From: Acetivibrio cellulolyticus CD2
Lineage (GTDB): Bacteria > Bacillota > Clostridia > Acetivibrionales > Acetivibrionaceae
Direction of reading: 5' to 3'
Length of the DNA: 64,000 bases
Assembly: GCF_000179595.2 (NCBI RefSeq)
Contig: NZ_JH556653.1
Span: forward strand, 1,548,930-1,612,929
Shown: positions 8,109 to 19,500 of the stretch, one piece after another
How positions within the stretch are numbered: the stretch's first letter is position 1
How the letters are laid out: every line of letters starts with the position of its first letter
Notes under the pieces: generated by a model
What the model was told of the DNA's origin: nothing
Seen by the model: only the letters and a program-made list of their open reading frames with translations
Databases searched by the model: none
Program-made: the position numbers and the translations under genes

Positions 8109-8652
8109 TTACTATACCTCCTTTTTGAGAAATTAGAATTGATTTAAGCTTCTTTCTGGCTCTTTCATATTTTTTGCGAAGAGTAGCCGGCTTTATATCT
8201 AGAATTTTGCTAATCTCTTCAAAACTCTTTTCTTCAAGTATTTTTAATATAAGTATACTCTTATCAACGGGTGTTACTTTGTTTAATGCATTAATCAACT
8301 CGACACCCAATTCACTTTTTTCCAAACCTGTTTCAATACCTGTGCTATCAATACATATTTCATCTGAAAACGGCAAAAAACTCATGAGTTTTTTCCTTCG
8401 CAGAATATTTATACAACGATTGTATGTAATTTTATAAAGCCATGCTGAAAATGATATTGAGCTCTTGTAACTCCCTATTTTCTCAAAAGCCTTTATAAAT
8501 GAATCCTGTACGGCATCTTCCGCTTCGTGTGTATTTCCCAACATATGATAGCAGTAGTGAAACAGTTTTTGCTGGAAATTTTCAATTACAACTTCAAATA
8601 GCCTGGTTTCTCCGTTTTTAACTCCATGAACTGCAGTTTCTATGGGATCCAA
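8086..8652 (-). CDS. ECF-type RNA polymerase sigma factor
   Basis: 188 residues with the two domains of an extracytoplasmic-function sigma factor: region 2 (LFHYCYHMLGNTHEAEDAVQ, then SFSAWLYKITYNRCINILRR) and region 4 (LEEKSFEEISKILDIKPATLRKKYERARKKLK). The frame is open from ATG 8670, but AAAGGAGG lies inside that extension. I place the start at TTG 8652, seven bases after it. The gene overlaps its anti-sigma partner, and both end at the hairpin at 7129-7183. Targets are unknown; the secreted and surface-protein genes just upstream are candidates by position only. Confidence 0.88.
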   Translation of the reverse strand: MDPIETAVHGVKNGETRLFEVVIENFQQKLFHYCYHMLGNTHEAEDAVQDSFIKAFEKIGSYKSSISFSAWLYKITYNRCINILRRKKLMSFLPFSDEICIDSTGIETGLEKSELGVELINALNKVTPVDKSILILKILEEKSFEEISKILDIKPATLRKKYERARKKLKSILISQKGGIVNEGFTIN

Positions 8653-8765
8653 ATTGATGCCTCCTTTCATTCAATTGCCTTACGCTATATATAACAATCG
8701 GGAATGTGACTTTGTGACATAATTATATAATTAATAATTAATTATTAAAATAAACAGATAGATAA

Positions 8766-8812
8766 ACAAAACACAAGAGACGCCCAAAATATGAGCATCT
8801 CTTGTGTTTTTC
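8766..8812 (-). terminator. Intrinsic terminator of the copper-amine-oxidase-domain gene
   Basis: A strong stem (AACACAAGAGA with TCTCTTGTGTT, extended by GC pairs) is flanked by T runs on both sides. It lies ten bases past the stop codon at 8822 and could stop transcripts from either direction. Confidence 0.8.
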
Positions 8813-8821
8813 CCTTGAAAC

Positions 8822-10249
8822 CTAATGTCTATTTATTGTTAACTTGTCTGTTTCAGAAGGTGTAACTTTAACATTCATATTTGCTGGATAAACTTCAATA
8901 TTCCAGCAAACACCTGCAGGTTTATAGCTTTGAGCTATAGGTTCCTTGTCCCCTAATGGATTTAGCAAGTAAGCCCCATATAACTTATCCCCAACTTTAA
9001 CTTCTTTCTGCAAATTAACTATAATTTCATCTACATCATCACCAAGACACTTAAGTTCTGAGTCGCCTGTATCAACCACATAAGCTACAAGCGCCTTTTG
9101 CAGGTTTAATCCCAGTCTGTAATTGTATTTATCAAGGGCTTCTTTATCAACATATATATCAGATTCTTTTGGGGTATCTGTCTTTACCATCTCGTTAAAT
9201 TCAGTAAAGCTTATTGTTTGTACACCACAGACATTTTTACTTTCTTCATCTTGTATTGTTACTTTAATACTTTTAATATAATTAGTATTTTTGTCAATTA
9301 TCATCTCAAAATATTTTGGAGATCCACTCATGCTACCAAATAAATCTCCAATCGCTTTATCTATTATAATAGTACCTGTAAATTTGACCTCGTTTTCACC
9401 AACCTCCATATCTAAATAAGCACAAAGTGTATCATCAAATTTATATAGGCCTTCCACACCAAATTCTTTTAAAATTAACTCTATATCCTTATTAGAAGAA
9501 TTAGACTCTTTCCATTTATTCAAGAAATAGTTCTTATTATAGCTCTTTCCATTACAATAAATCATCTCAGCCTTTTCCAATCTATAACTATCATTACCAA
9601 ACGTTTCCGTTTCAATCTTCATATTCACAATCTCTTTTTCTTTATCGATTTTTAAGCCTAACAATACTGTAACATTTTCATTATCCTTCCATTCCAAAGT
9701 TGCATTAGCACTAAACACCTTAACTGATTCCACAGATTTTTTTACACTATCTAGAGATTCCCTTGTTTTATAAAACTTAGAATTATCTGTTATCAGTACT
9801 ACTCTTGATTGCTCATCCCAAACAACCTTTTTCCCTAAGCTTTGAGAGACAAATCTTAATGGGATATATGTAGTGTCCTTATATATAAATGGGGCTGCAT
9901 CAATAATTTCTTCTTTACCATTAACATACACAGTCTTACTGTCAATTTGTAATGAGATTTCAGTTGAATCCTTAGTTACCTTGATACTTCTTTCTTGTTT
10001 ATTCCATATTATGTGCTTATCATCATCAGGAATTCCAAGATCAGTCATTAATACCCTTAAAGGCAAAAAAGTTCTACCGTCTTTAACTAATGCAGGGTTT
10101 AAATCTTCATTCGTATGAGGTTTTGCTTTCCCATCAATAACTACTGTTAAATACGAAACCTCAATTTCTCCCCCCTGTGCAAAGGATAGAAAAGAGAACA
10201 TGTTGAAAATAGCAAAACATAACAAAAACCCAACTAATGATTTTTTCAT
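8822..10249 (-). CDS. Secreted protein with copper-amine-oxidase N-terminal-like (stalk) domain
   Basis: 475 residues. The signal peptide (MKKSLVGFLLCFAIFNMFSFLSFAQG) has a likely cleavage after AQG. Residues about 35-155 hold the two-part Cu_amine_oxidN1-like domain: TFLPLRVLMTDLGI, WNKQERSIKV, YIPLRFVSQSLGKKVVWDEQ and SRVVLITD. These domains are widespread in exported clostridial proteins and do not imply amine oxidation. The remaining 320 residues are mainly beta and resemble outer-membrane-LolA-like or DUF-type lipid-binding folds only vaguely; I do not recognise them. It is monocistronic. It lies between the sigma operon and the giant SLH gene, all leftward. Confidence 0.8.
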   Translation of the reverse strand: MKKSLVGFLLCFAIFNMFSFLSFAQGGEIEVSYLTVVIDGKAKPHTNEDLNPALVKDGRTFLPLRVLMTDLGIPDDDKHIIWNKQERSIKVTKDSTEISLQIDSKTVYVNGKEEIIDAAPFIYKDTTYIPLRFVSQSLGKKVVWDEQSRVVLITDNSKFYKTRESLDSVKKSVESVKVFSANATLEWKDNENVTVLLGLKIDKEKEIVNMKIETETFGNDSYRLEKAEMIYCNGKSYNKNYFLNKWKESNSSNKDIELILKEFGVEGLYKFDDTLCAYLDMEVGENEVKFTGTIIIDKAIGDLFGSMSGSPKYFEMIIDKNTNYIKSIKVTIQDEESKNVCGVQTISFTEFNEMVKTDTPKESDIYVDKEALDKYNYRLGLNLQKALVAYVVDTGDSELKCLGDDVDEIIVNLQKEVKVGDKLYGAYLLNPLGDKEPIAQSYKPAGVCWNIEVYPANMNVKVTPSETDKLTINRH

Positions 10250-10440
10250 TGTATTACCTCCAAAAATAATTTCTTACATATTATTCTATCTAATCAAAAG
10301 GCTTAAGGGCAAAAACGCATAGAATAACATTATTATACTTCAATATGACACCTTAGTACACGTACAAATTGTTAAATATCCCTCCAAAAGCAAAAAAAAG
10401 AAATGCTGCGGCTGTTAAAAGATTATGTAGATAATTATTA

Positions 10441-10470
10441 TTTAAGGCGGAATTTCTATTCCGCCTTAAA
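10441..10470 (-). terminator. Hairpin terminator after the giant surface-protein gene
   Basis: A perfect 13-bp stem (TTTAAGGCGGAAT / ATTCCGCCTTAAA) with a four-base loop, 77 bases past the stop codon at 10548. The downstream tract is AT-rich rather than a pure T run. Confidence 0.6.
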
Positions 10471-10547
10471 TATCTTTTCTTTCAATTTCTTCAGTTTACC
10501 AAAATCTTATGTATTCCTTTTCTGTTCAAGTCCTATTTCCATTTTTA

Positions 10548-13500
10548 TCAGTTTTGTGTTGCTGCCATAATATCTTTATATGCCCAGTGCTTTTTGTCTA
10601 CATCTACAAATCGATTTTCGCCATCTTCCAAACCTTCAAGGCCTAATGCCCTATTTATCAAAGCTGCACATTCAGAACGTTTAACATTGTTATTTGGTTT
10701 AAATGTTTTGTCCGAATAACCTTTTATGTATCCTTTTGAACTAAGTATATTTATATACTTCTCAGCCCAGTGTCCTGTTATATCTGTGAAGCTACTTGCA
10801 TCAACAGCAATCTCATTATAGTTAAGATATTTGCATAGAACCACGGATAATTCTGCTCTGGTTATATAGTTGCCAGGTCTGAAAGTATTGTCTTCATAAC
10901 CTTTGAAATAACCTTTGCTGGTTGCATATGCAATTGCCCAGGCTGCCCAGTGTTTCGTTGAAACATCTTTAAAGGTTATATATTCCTTATCAGCCTTTGT
11001 AATTCCGTCCAGATTAGCAAGTATGACAGCCATTTCAGCTCGTGTAATTTTATTTTCCGGCCTGAACGATTTGTCTTCGTATCCTTGCATATAACCTTTA
11101 TGTTTGCCCTCACTTCCTGGTACAACAGGATCCGGTGTCTCTGTGATCTCTGGAACGGTTGTAGTTGGTGTTGATGGTGTAGGTATTGATGGTGTAGGTA
11201 TTGATGGTGTAGGTGTTGATGGTGTTGAACCGGTTGTTCCTTCTGACCCTGCTGAACCTGTCCCCGATGAGCCTGATGAACCTGTACTGCCAGAATCCGG
11301 TGTAGTCCCAGGTGTCACTGGTGTTGGTTCAGGTGTCACCGGTGTTGGCTCAGGAGTCACCATTCCAGGTGTTAAATTAAATTCATACGGACGTACAATT
11401 GTAAAACTACTGTTGTTTGTATAATCAAACTCCGGTTGGTCAACTACTACTTTGGCATATAACCTTACTCTTTCTGCTATTTGTTCATCACTAACTTCAA
11501 ACTCAACAACTGATTTTTTTGTAAGTGTAGGATAAAGATTTTTTATCTCTTTCGAGCTTATTAAGTTTTTGAATTCTTTATCTGTGTAAATTTCTACTTT
11601 TGCACTGTCAATAGTTGTATAACCATTATTGATTACATCCACATATGCATAACCCCGGTTTTTCTCATAAAGTGCATTATAAAGATTTGTTATTTCTACA
11701 TCAGCAAATGATAGTTTAAGTTCGCAAGTATTATTTGAAGTATCCCCATCGTTTGCAACTTCAGCAACAGCTTTGAGATTTAATCCCGAGTAATTTGAAG
11801 GAATCTGGATTTCAAATTCAGCTATCAGACTGCTTCCATGGCTTATACTCTTATTCATCTCTTTTTTACTCACCAGTTTGTCGCCATCGTATAAAGCTAC
11901 ACTTATATTCTTTGCCGTAAGATCACCGACATTTTCTACTTCAACATAAACTTTCGTTTCCTCTCCCGGCATAACACCATTATTCACAAAATAGACTCCA
12001 TCCGAAGGAATTGCCAAGTCTATTTTTCTTACATAGCTTGTTGAGGTCAGTAAAGTGCCATCATAATAATACTTTGAGTTTTCCTCATCATTCTTATAAA
12101 TTGATTTGTTGTATACAGCCATTATCTCATTACCATTGCCTGCAAGAGTTATGTCCCTAGGTATCTCCATTGAATTGTGCTTCAATTCTACTCCCTGTGT
12201 CCATGTGGAACTTGTCTCTTCACAAGTGCTTATGAACAATTTTTGTTCTCCACCAGTAGCTGTGGTCCATGCAAGAGCAATTCCCTCATCGGTATTGGTA
12301 GCTTGAAGCTCCTGAATACCAAAAGCCTTACTTGAATTTACAACTATATCTTGCTTGCCCGATTCAATTCCTGCTTTATAAATCAAGCCATCATTATTCC
12401 AGAACACTACAGGTTTACCGTTTTCTACAGCTATCGAAGGATGGCTGTCGTTAAATTTGTTGTCAAGCATGCCCCTAGGTTTTGACCATGTTTTCCCATC
12501 AAATATACTTGCATATAATTTGTACAATCCATCTTCCGAATAAGCATTTGTTGTATAAACAAAGTAAGCTTTTCCGTTGTAAAGAAGCAAATCGCTTTCA
12601 TTAACGTTTTCTGAATTTGTAATAAATGCTTTCGGTGCTCTCCAGCTTGTTCCATTATTGTACACAAAATAAATGTCATCGGGATTTTCTTCCGTACCAA
12701 CAGCCTTTTTCCCAGAGTTATTTACCCAAGCAGCAATAGTCTTCCCACCACCAGCTGCAATCTGGGGCAATTTATTTAATCCCTCTGTCTGGGGCGATAA
12801 TACCTTTTCCCAAGTGCCCTTCGCATGATCATACTTTGCAATTTCAAGCTTCATTTTCGCGATAATGTTTTCAGTAATATAATCTGCTGAAACTTTAGAC
12901 AAATCACCGATTTTTTCGGGCATGTCAAGCCATATTGCATAAGAGTTTCTACCATCAGTCGAAAGGTTTGGGAAAGCATCTGCAGTGCCATCATTTTCGA
13001 GTTGTTTGGGCTGCGACCATTTTCCGTTATCATATATGGAATAGTATAATGCAGTACGATTATTATCGGTTCTCTCACTGTCATCACCTATAAACACCAT
13101 GATCAGGTCACCAGTTGTCCCATCAAGTTCTGAAATTTTTGCTTCTGATTGCGGATACGCATATTGTATTATATCTTTTCCGCCAACCCATTTCTGATTT
13201 TCGAGGTAATCTCTAGGAGATGTTTCAAATAACGACTCTTCGGATGTAATATCATTAACAACCGGTGCAGCATACATTTCACGCTTTATTGATTTTTTCT
13301 CAGGCCTGATACTTTCAGACCTTATATTGCAGCTATTATCATTGCTTTCAGCTTGTCTGGTGGAAGGATCATATACTACCCATTCTTTTTCACCAATTAC
13401 TTGCTTAGTCGATATAAACCATACAAAAGTTTCTTTAAATCCCATTGATAAACTGAGGACTGTTTTACAGGTCGGAATTGTAAACTCAAGTCCACCTTGC

Positions 13501-16500
13501 GCCCAGAACTCTCCACCTACGAGACCGTATCCAACCTCCGCACCTATAGCTGCTCTTAAAGTAAGTCCAATAATAAGCTCTAAATCAACCATTACATCTT
13601 CAACGCTATCAAAACTTCCCAGACCACCTATTGATACATTTGTTTTGAATGTAAGCGTTCCATTTACTTCCACCGAAACATATCCCGATAGCAATACTCC
13701 TCCGAAAGTAGCATCTAGCGGAACTCTGAATTTAAATTCAAAGGACAACACTCTTATTTCTGTTTCATTAGCAATTATAAATTTATATGATTCAATTTCC
13801 CATTCTAATGTACTGTCATTGTAAACACATACAAGCGAAACGGTTACTTCACTTTCGGATGTAATTCCTGTTCCTAATATGGCCTCAACTTTATCAGGAA
13901 CCTCAAATTTGGCAAAAGTACCATTAACACCGAGTTGTGCGCCTGCTTTTGAAGTAAATGTAGCTTTTCCATTGTAAAAATCATAATCTACGTTCAGATC
14001 AAAATCCAACCCAGCAGACTCAAGACCTAACGATTTTAGCGGGCCACTGTCATCAGGCATATCAACCTCCGGCATTCCTTCTCCTGTTGCAAACTTCAAT
14101 ACTCCATCAAGTCCACCCACTAAATCAAACTCAAAGTCTTCTTCAAAAGCATCTTCCAAATCATTACGCCAGGAAACTGCGTTTAAAAATGGGAATTCTT
14201 TTGCCATAACAAGTTTTGCATCAACATAGTCCGAAACAACATTTCCATAAATCCCTTCAGCCTCTATTGCAAATAGGATTCTGTCTCCCATAGACATTTT
14301 GCTGCGAATATTCGTTACTTTAATTGTGTCAGATGTGCTCTCTCCGGTGTATTTAGTTTTCCCATTCTTATCAACAATCTTATACAGATATTTTTTAACC
14401 TCTCCTGCACCCTTCAAATCTGTATAAACCCAAAAGTTAATAGCTCCTTCAGGACTCAAAAGATTTAACGGAAGAATTGAGCTGGTTGGCTTTGTGCTGT
14501 TAGAGCACCATGAAGTTACTTTTGTTACTTCAGGCATTCTTGACATTGGTATTATCACATAAGAACCATCCCTTAACTCTACATCTATTGTCTTTTCAGG
14601 GAATCCATCAGCTTCAATTTTTATATTGTCGTCCTGCAGCAAGATATCTTCGAAATAAAAATCACCATGGCTGTCTGTCTGCGTCTCATTGCTGTCAACA
14701 GTTATAGCCGCATTATCTATCGGTCTGTATACATCTTTATCAAAAACATATCCCGATATTGAACCAAAGTCTTCTGCTGGTAAAAGCTTCTGATCAATAA
14801 CCCTTATTCTTTGTGAAGAAGAAATCATCCTGATTGTACCGGATGAAACAACTATTGCGAAATAACCTATGCCACTACTTCCTGAATAAACATCATCAAT
14901 ACTGTAGCCTTCGTATATATATTCGCCATTACCATCCGTTTCTACTGTTGTCATAGTATTTTTCATATTGTCTGTGATTGTCAGCTCACATTTTTCATGC
15001 ACTATTACATCCTTTGAAATTCCTCTGCCTGTTACTATTTTCAACCTTGGCATTTTGTCGTTTTCTTTCGAGCGGTACTTTGTCAGAGTAAGTAAATCAA
15101 TCTGTCTTCCTTCCGGTACATCCATAACAAAAATATGTGCCTTTACTCTTCCAAAAGTTCCGTAGTCTACCATTCTGGTTTCAATCGGCATTTCCATACC
15201 ACCTAGCGATGTAGAAGCCAATTCTTTCAATGGCATAAACAAGTTCTCATACCCTTCGAACAGTTCCTTGTCAGCAGAATACTCCTCCCACAATATTTCT
15301 CCCGGGGACAATACGGAACGGGAAGTCTTAACTAAGGACATATCTTCTTTTGTTTTATAGCTTCTTATAAAAGTTGAATTTCCCATACTTATATTCGGCA
15401 TGTAAATTTCTGAGCTTTTCTCGTTCTTAAATCCAACTCTGTAAAGCAAATCATCCCCTGAATACTTTTCATTTTCAACTTCAACTATAAGCCTTAATCC
15501 CGAACTGTTATCTACAACTATCGGATTTTCTGTTACAAAGCTTGCTGATACCTGTTCGTTGAAGGTCTCTAGTATCCCGCTAAAATCAGCAGATAGATTG
15601 TAACTTCCTGGTGCGTCTCCGCGAACTATCCACTCTATTGTTTTGCTATCTTTTGCTCCAATAGTTCCCACCGAAACAGTCGGATCATTTCCACCTGTAA
15701 TTGAAATACCTTTAGGAGTTTTTAATGTTGCAACACAATCATTTAAATCATATGTCCCTTCAGTGTTTATTAAATGAAGTTTTACATCAAAGAATTCTTT
15801 CAGCCACGTAACCCTTCCAGGAATATCTATCAGTAAGATAAACACTTCCTCCGTTTCTGGATTAGTATATGTTTTGACCGCAACCTCTCTTCCTCCAACT
15901 GGATAATATCCGCTGTCACATGATGAACTATTACTTGATGCAATATGTGAAATTAAATACGGTTTATTGTTATAATTAAGGTTAATTTCGTATCTGAAAA
16001 CATTCTGGTTACCGGGAGCATTTACATCTATACCTGCTGCTTTGATTTCTTCAAAAGACATTTTTGTAGCTGTAATATTACCTAATACTATCTTTGATTC
16101 TTCCAAAACAAAACTCAAATTGTTTTCTTCCTTTTCAACAATCAGCACATCCTGCTGTTTTGGAGAATATCCTACCTGATATGCACCTATGTCATAGGAT
16201 CCAGGTTCAAGCTTCAAGGATATCTTACCATTTGAATCGGCTGACATTTTGAATTGTTCCGGAGTTCCTACATTTACATAAATTATTGCACCAGGAACAT
16301 ATTTACCTGAATTATCTGTTACCGTTATGTTTAAAGTACCTGAGAAGTTCTTTTCCAATATTGTTATTATCTTTTCTGTGCTTTCTTCATTACCAGCCAA
16401 ATCTTTGGCTTTTAACACAACTTTGTAATCTCCCGGCTTAATATAAGAATGCGTTACTCTTATACCTTCACCTGTTGTGCCGTCACCAAAATCCCACGTG

Positions 16501-19500
16501 TATTTTGCTATACCCACATTATCCTTTGATGCACTTGCATCAAATTCAACCTCTGTATTAACCTCAGCCGATGAAACACAGTTTATATATGGTAAAGGCT
16601 TAACATTATCAATATCCAATGGACTGATAGCTTCGCTTAAAGTCTGGGAACAGTTTCCCAAGCTATCCACTGCAACAATTTTGTATATATACTTCTTTGA
16701 CGGATCGAGATTACTATCAACCGCGGATAATGTTGTATTTGTATATTCTCCAACAACTGTATAGAACTCAGATTCTATGTTTCTGCGATACAATTTATAT
16801 GCTGCAATATCTGTTTCATCACAAGTCCATGTTATAACAAATCCTCTGGCTATAGGCTCTACATTAATTTTCGGTGCTTTTGGTGCCATATTGTCTATAA
16901 TGTAATCGCAATATTTATATTCAGAAGTATTGCCTTTAATATCTACCGCATAACCACGTGTCTTTAAAACAGTTCCTGCTGGGAATAAAGCTGTATCCAA
17001 TTCTGCGTTAAAACCGTCAACTGCATAAGATGAACTGGCTGCACGGAACTCTTTCCACTCTTCTCCATCCAAACTGTATTCAGCAACCAACTTTGATAGT
17101 CTTACATCATCTTTAGCTGTTAAAACATAGGTTAACACTTTCCCAACTTTTGTATTGTTTTCAGGGTAAACACTTGTTATCTCCGGCTTTACATTATCTA
17201 CAATGCTTTCTGCATCAAGCATTGTAACTTCTATAGGATCACTGTCAGGACTTAAATTCCCTGCAACATCTTCGCAAACAACCTTATAATAATATGTTTC
17301 TCCAGGTACTGCACCTGTATCAAAATAGTTAAGGCTCTTCAGACCGGATACAATTGTATTATATATTCCGTTTGGCTCAATTGCTCTTAAAACTGTAAAT
17401 CCCTTAACGTATGGTTCAGAATTGTTATTCCACTTTATTTCTATACAATCGACATAACTGTAAGCTGATATGCTATCTACCTTTTCGGGTGCTGTCCTGT
17501 CTATTACATACTGGTTATATGAATTTGTGCTGTTACTTACATTTCCTCCAACGTCTTCTGCAATAGCTCTGACATAATAGTAGCCTTCTCTTACACCTGA
17601 AACATCAATAGAATAACTCAAAGTAGTATTGTTAGGGATATATAAATAATCTGTTTGATTGTAATCACTCCAATCAGTTCCGTTTAAAGAAGTCTGAACA
17701 GTGACTTTTTTAACACGAATATTGTCCGATACTGTAATTCTCAAAGGAATAGTCATCGCAAAACATGACGGATCGGGTTTTATGGATACAATCCTTGGAG
17801 CCTCATTGTCCTCAGCATCAAGGATACTTATAATTTGAGAGAACGCTTCACAGGTATATCCATCACGGTCTGTTAATGTATACCTTATAGTGTAGTCACC
17901 TTCAGGCAAATATTCCACATCCCATGTTGTGCTGAAAAGCAAACCGTTAGTAGTAACTGTATATGTATCCATTTTATTTATCCAATTCCAGTCAGTACTT
18001 TCACCACTTCGGTATTCAAACAAAACACTGATACCTTTTTTATTCATAATATCGCTTGTCAGAGCCTTTAATACCAATTTTTTTGTTGAATATCCCACAA
18101 CACTATAGCTTCCATCATAAGCATCGCTTATATCGACAGCTGCAGGAGAGTGAGATATTGACTCAGTAAAACCGGAGAAATTCATAGAAGGGTCAAAGGC
18201 TCTCACTTTATAACTATATGTAGCCCCTGGTTCCAATTTTTCATCAGTATATTCCGTAGTATATGAGATCCCTGCTTTTTCGCCATCTCTGAATATCTCA
18301 TATCCTGCTACATAGCTATTATCTGCACAAGCATCCCATGAAAGTGTAATACTCTTACTTGCATGAGATGATACAACCATATTTTTCGGTACGGAAGGTA
18401 CTTCTTCATCTCCAACCTTTACACTTATCTCTATAGGTTCAGAATTATTGCCTGAACCATCGGTTGCCATTATTTTGTACACATAAGTCTGTCCCTTAAT
18501 AAGACCTACTGTAATATACTCTTTTGAAGTGTATCCCGATGTCAGAATATTGCTGTCTTTCCATATCGTATAAGTACAACTATTAGCATCAATTACATCC
18601 CAGGAAATTCTTACACTTTCAATTCCCTGTGCTACGGTATTATAGTCTTTCAGAACTGGCACTATAGTATCGATTGTCCTATAGTTGCTATAGCTCTCTA
18701 TTCCCTTGAAATCTTTGGCAACAATTTTATAATTCCCATCCACAGGAATATTCAAAATACCTTCAAAATTTCCCTTAGCATCGGCAAGAAGTGTTATACT
18801 GTAAGATGCCCACGAATTATAGTAATAACTGCTCTTAGCATAAGCCAGAATCGTTACATTACCTGCTCCGTTTGTTGTATTACCTTTTATGTTTACGTCG
18901 TTCTTCTTTTCACCAATGCTTGTTTCTAAGCTGACATACGCAGTTTTAACAGTTGGTTCTTCTTTTTTATTTAACTTAACAATTTCAGAACCGGTTATAT
19001 TTCCAACTTCATCCGTTGTAAACACTTCAACCATAACTCCATCTTGAGTACTATCTGGAGATATATATACAGCATCGCTGCTTGATAGAACCTTGGAATA
19101 TTTGTCTGTTCCATCTGCCCTTTTCAATTCCCCTGCCAAGTCTGAATAATCATTATTATAAAGTACAGCACCCACAAAATAAGGATTATTGGTTACTTTA
19201 GCTAAGACATTTAAACTACCAGTGTATTCCAGACCTTCCTCAGGAGAAATTATCGTAATATCATTTTCATTGATATTTAAATATGCTTTAAATAAACTTA
19301 CATCACTTTCGTTCCCATAATCGTCGGAAAACTGGAAATAAAGTATTTTAGCAATATCCATATTATCAAAAGTATGGTATACATCATTTGTTACTGTTTG
19401 ATACTCTAAAGTTTTAAGGTTTTCCAGGCTTTCGGAATAACGAACTTTTGTATAATATAGTGTCCTTATGTCAAATTTCACATTGTTACTTGAAATAAAA

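Noticed and set aside
13327..13824. A 165-codon rightward frame inside the giant surface-protein gene
   Set aside because: It opposes a continuous, domain-bearing frame and has no start signals; it is an antisense shadow.
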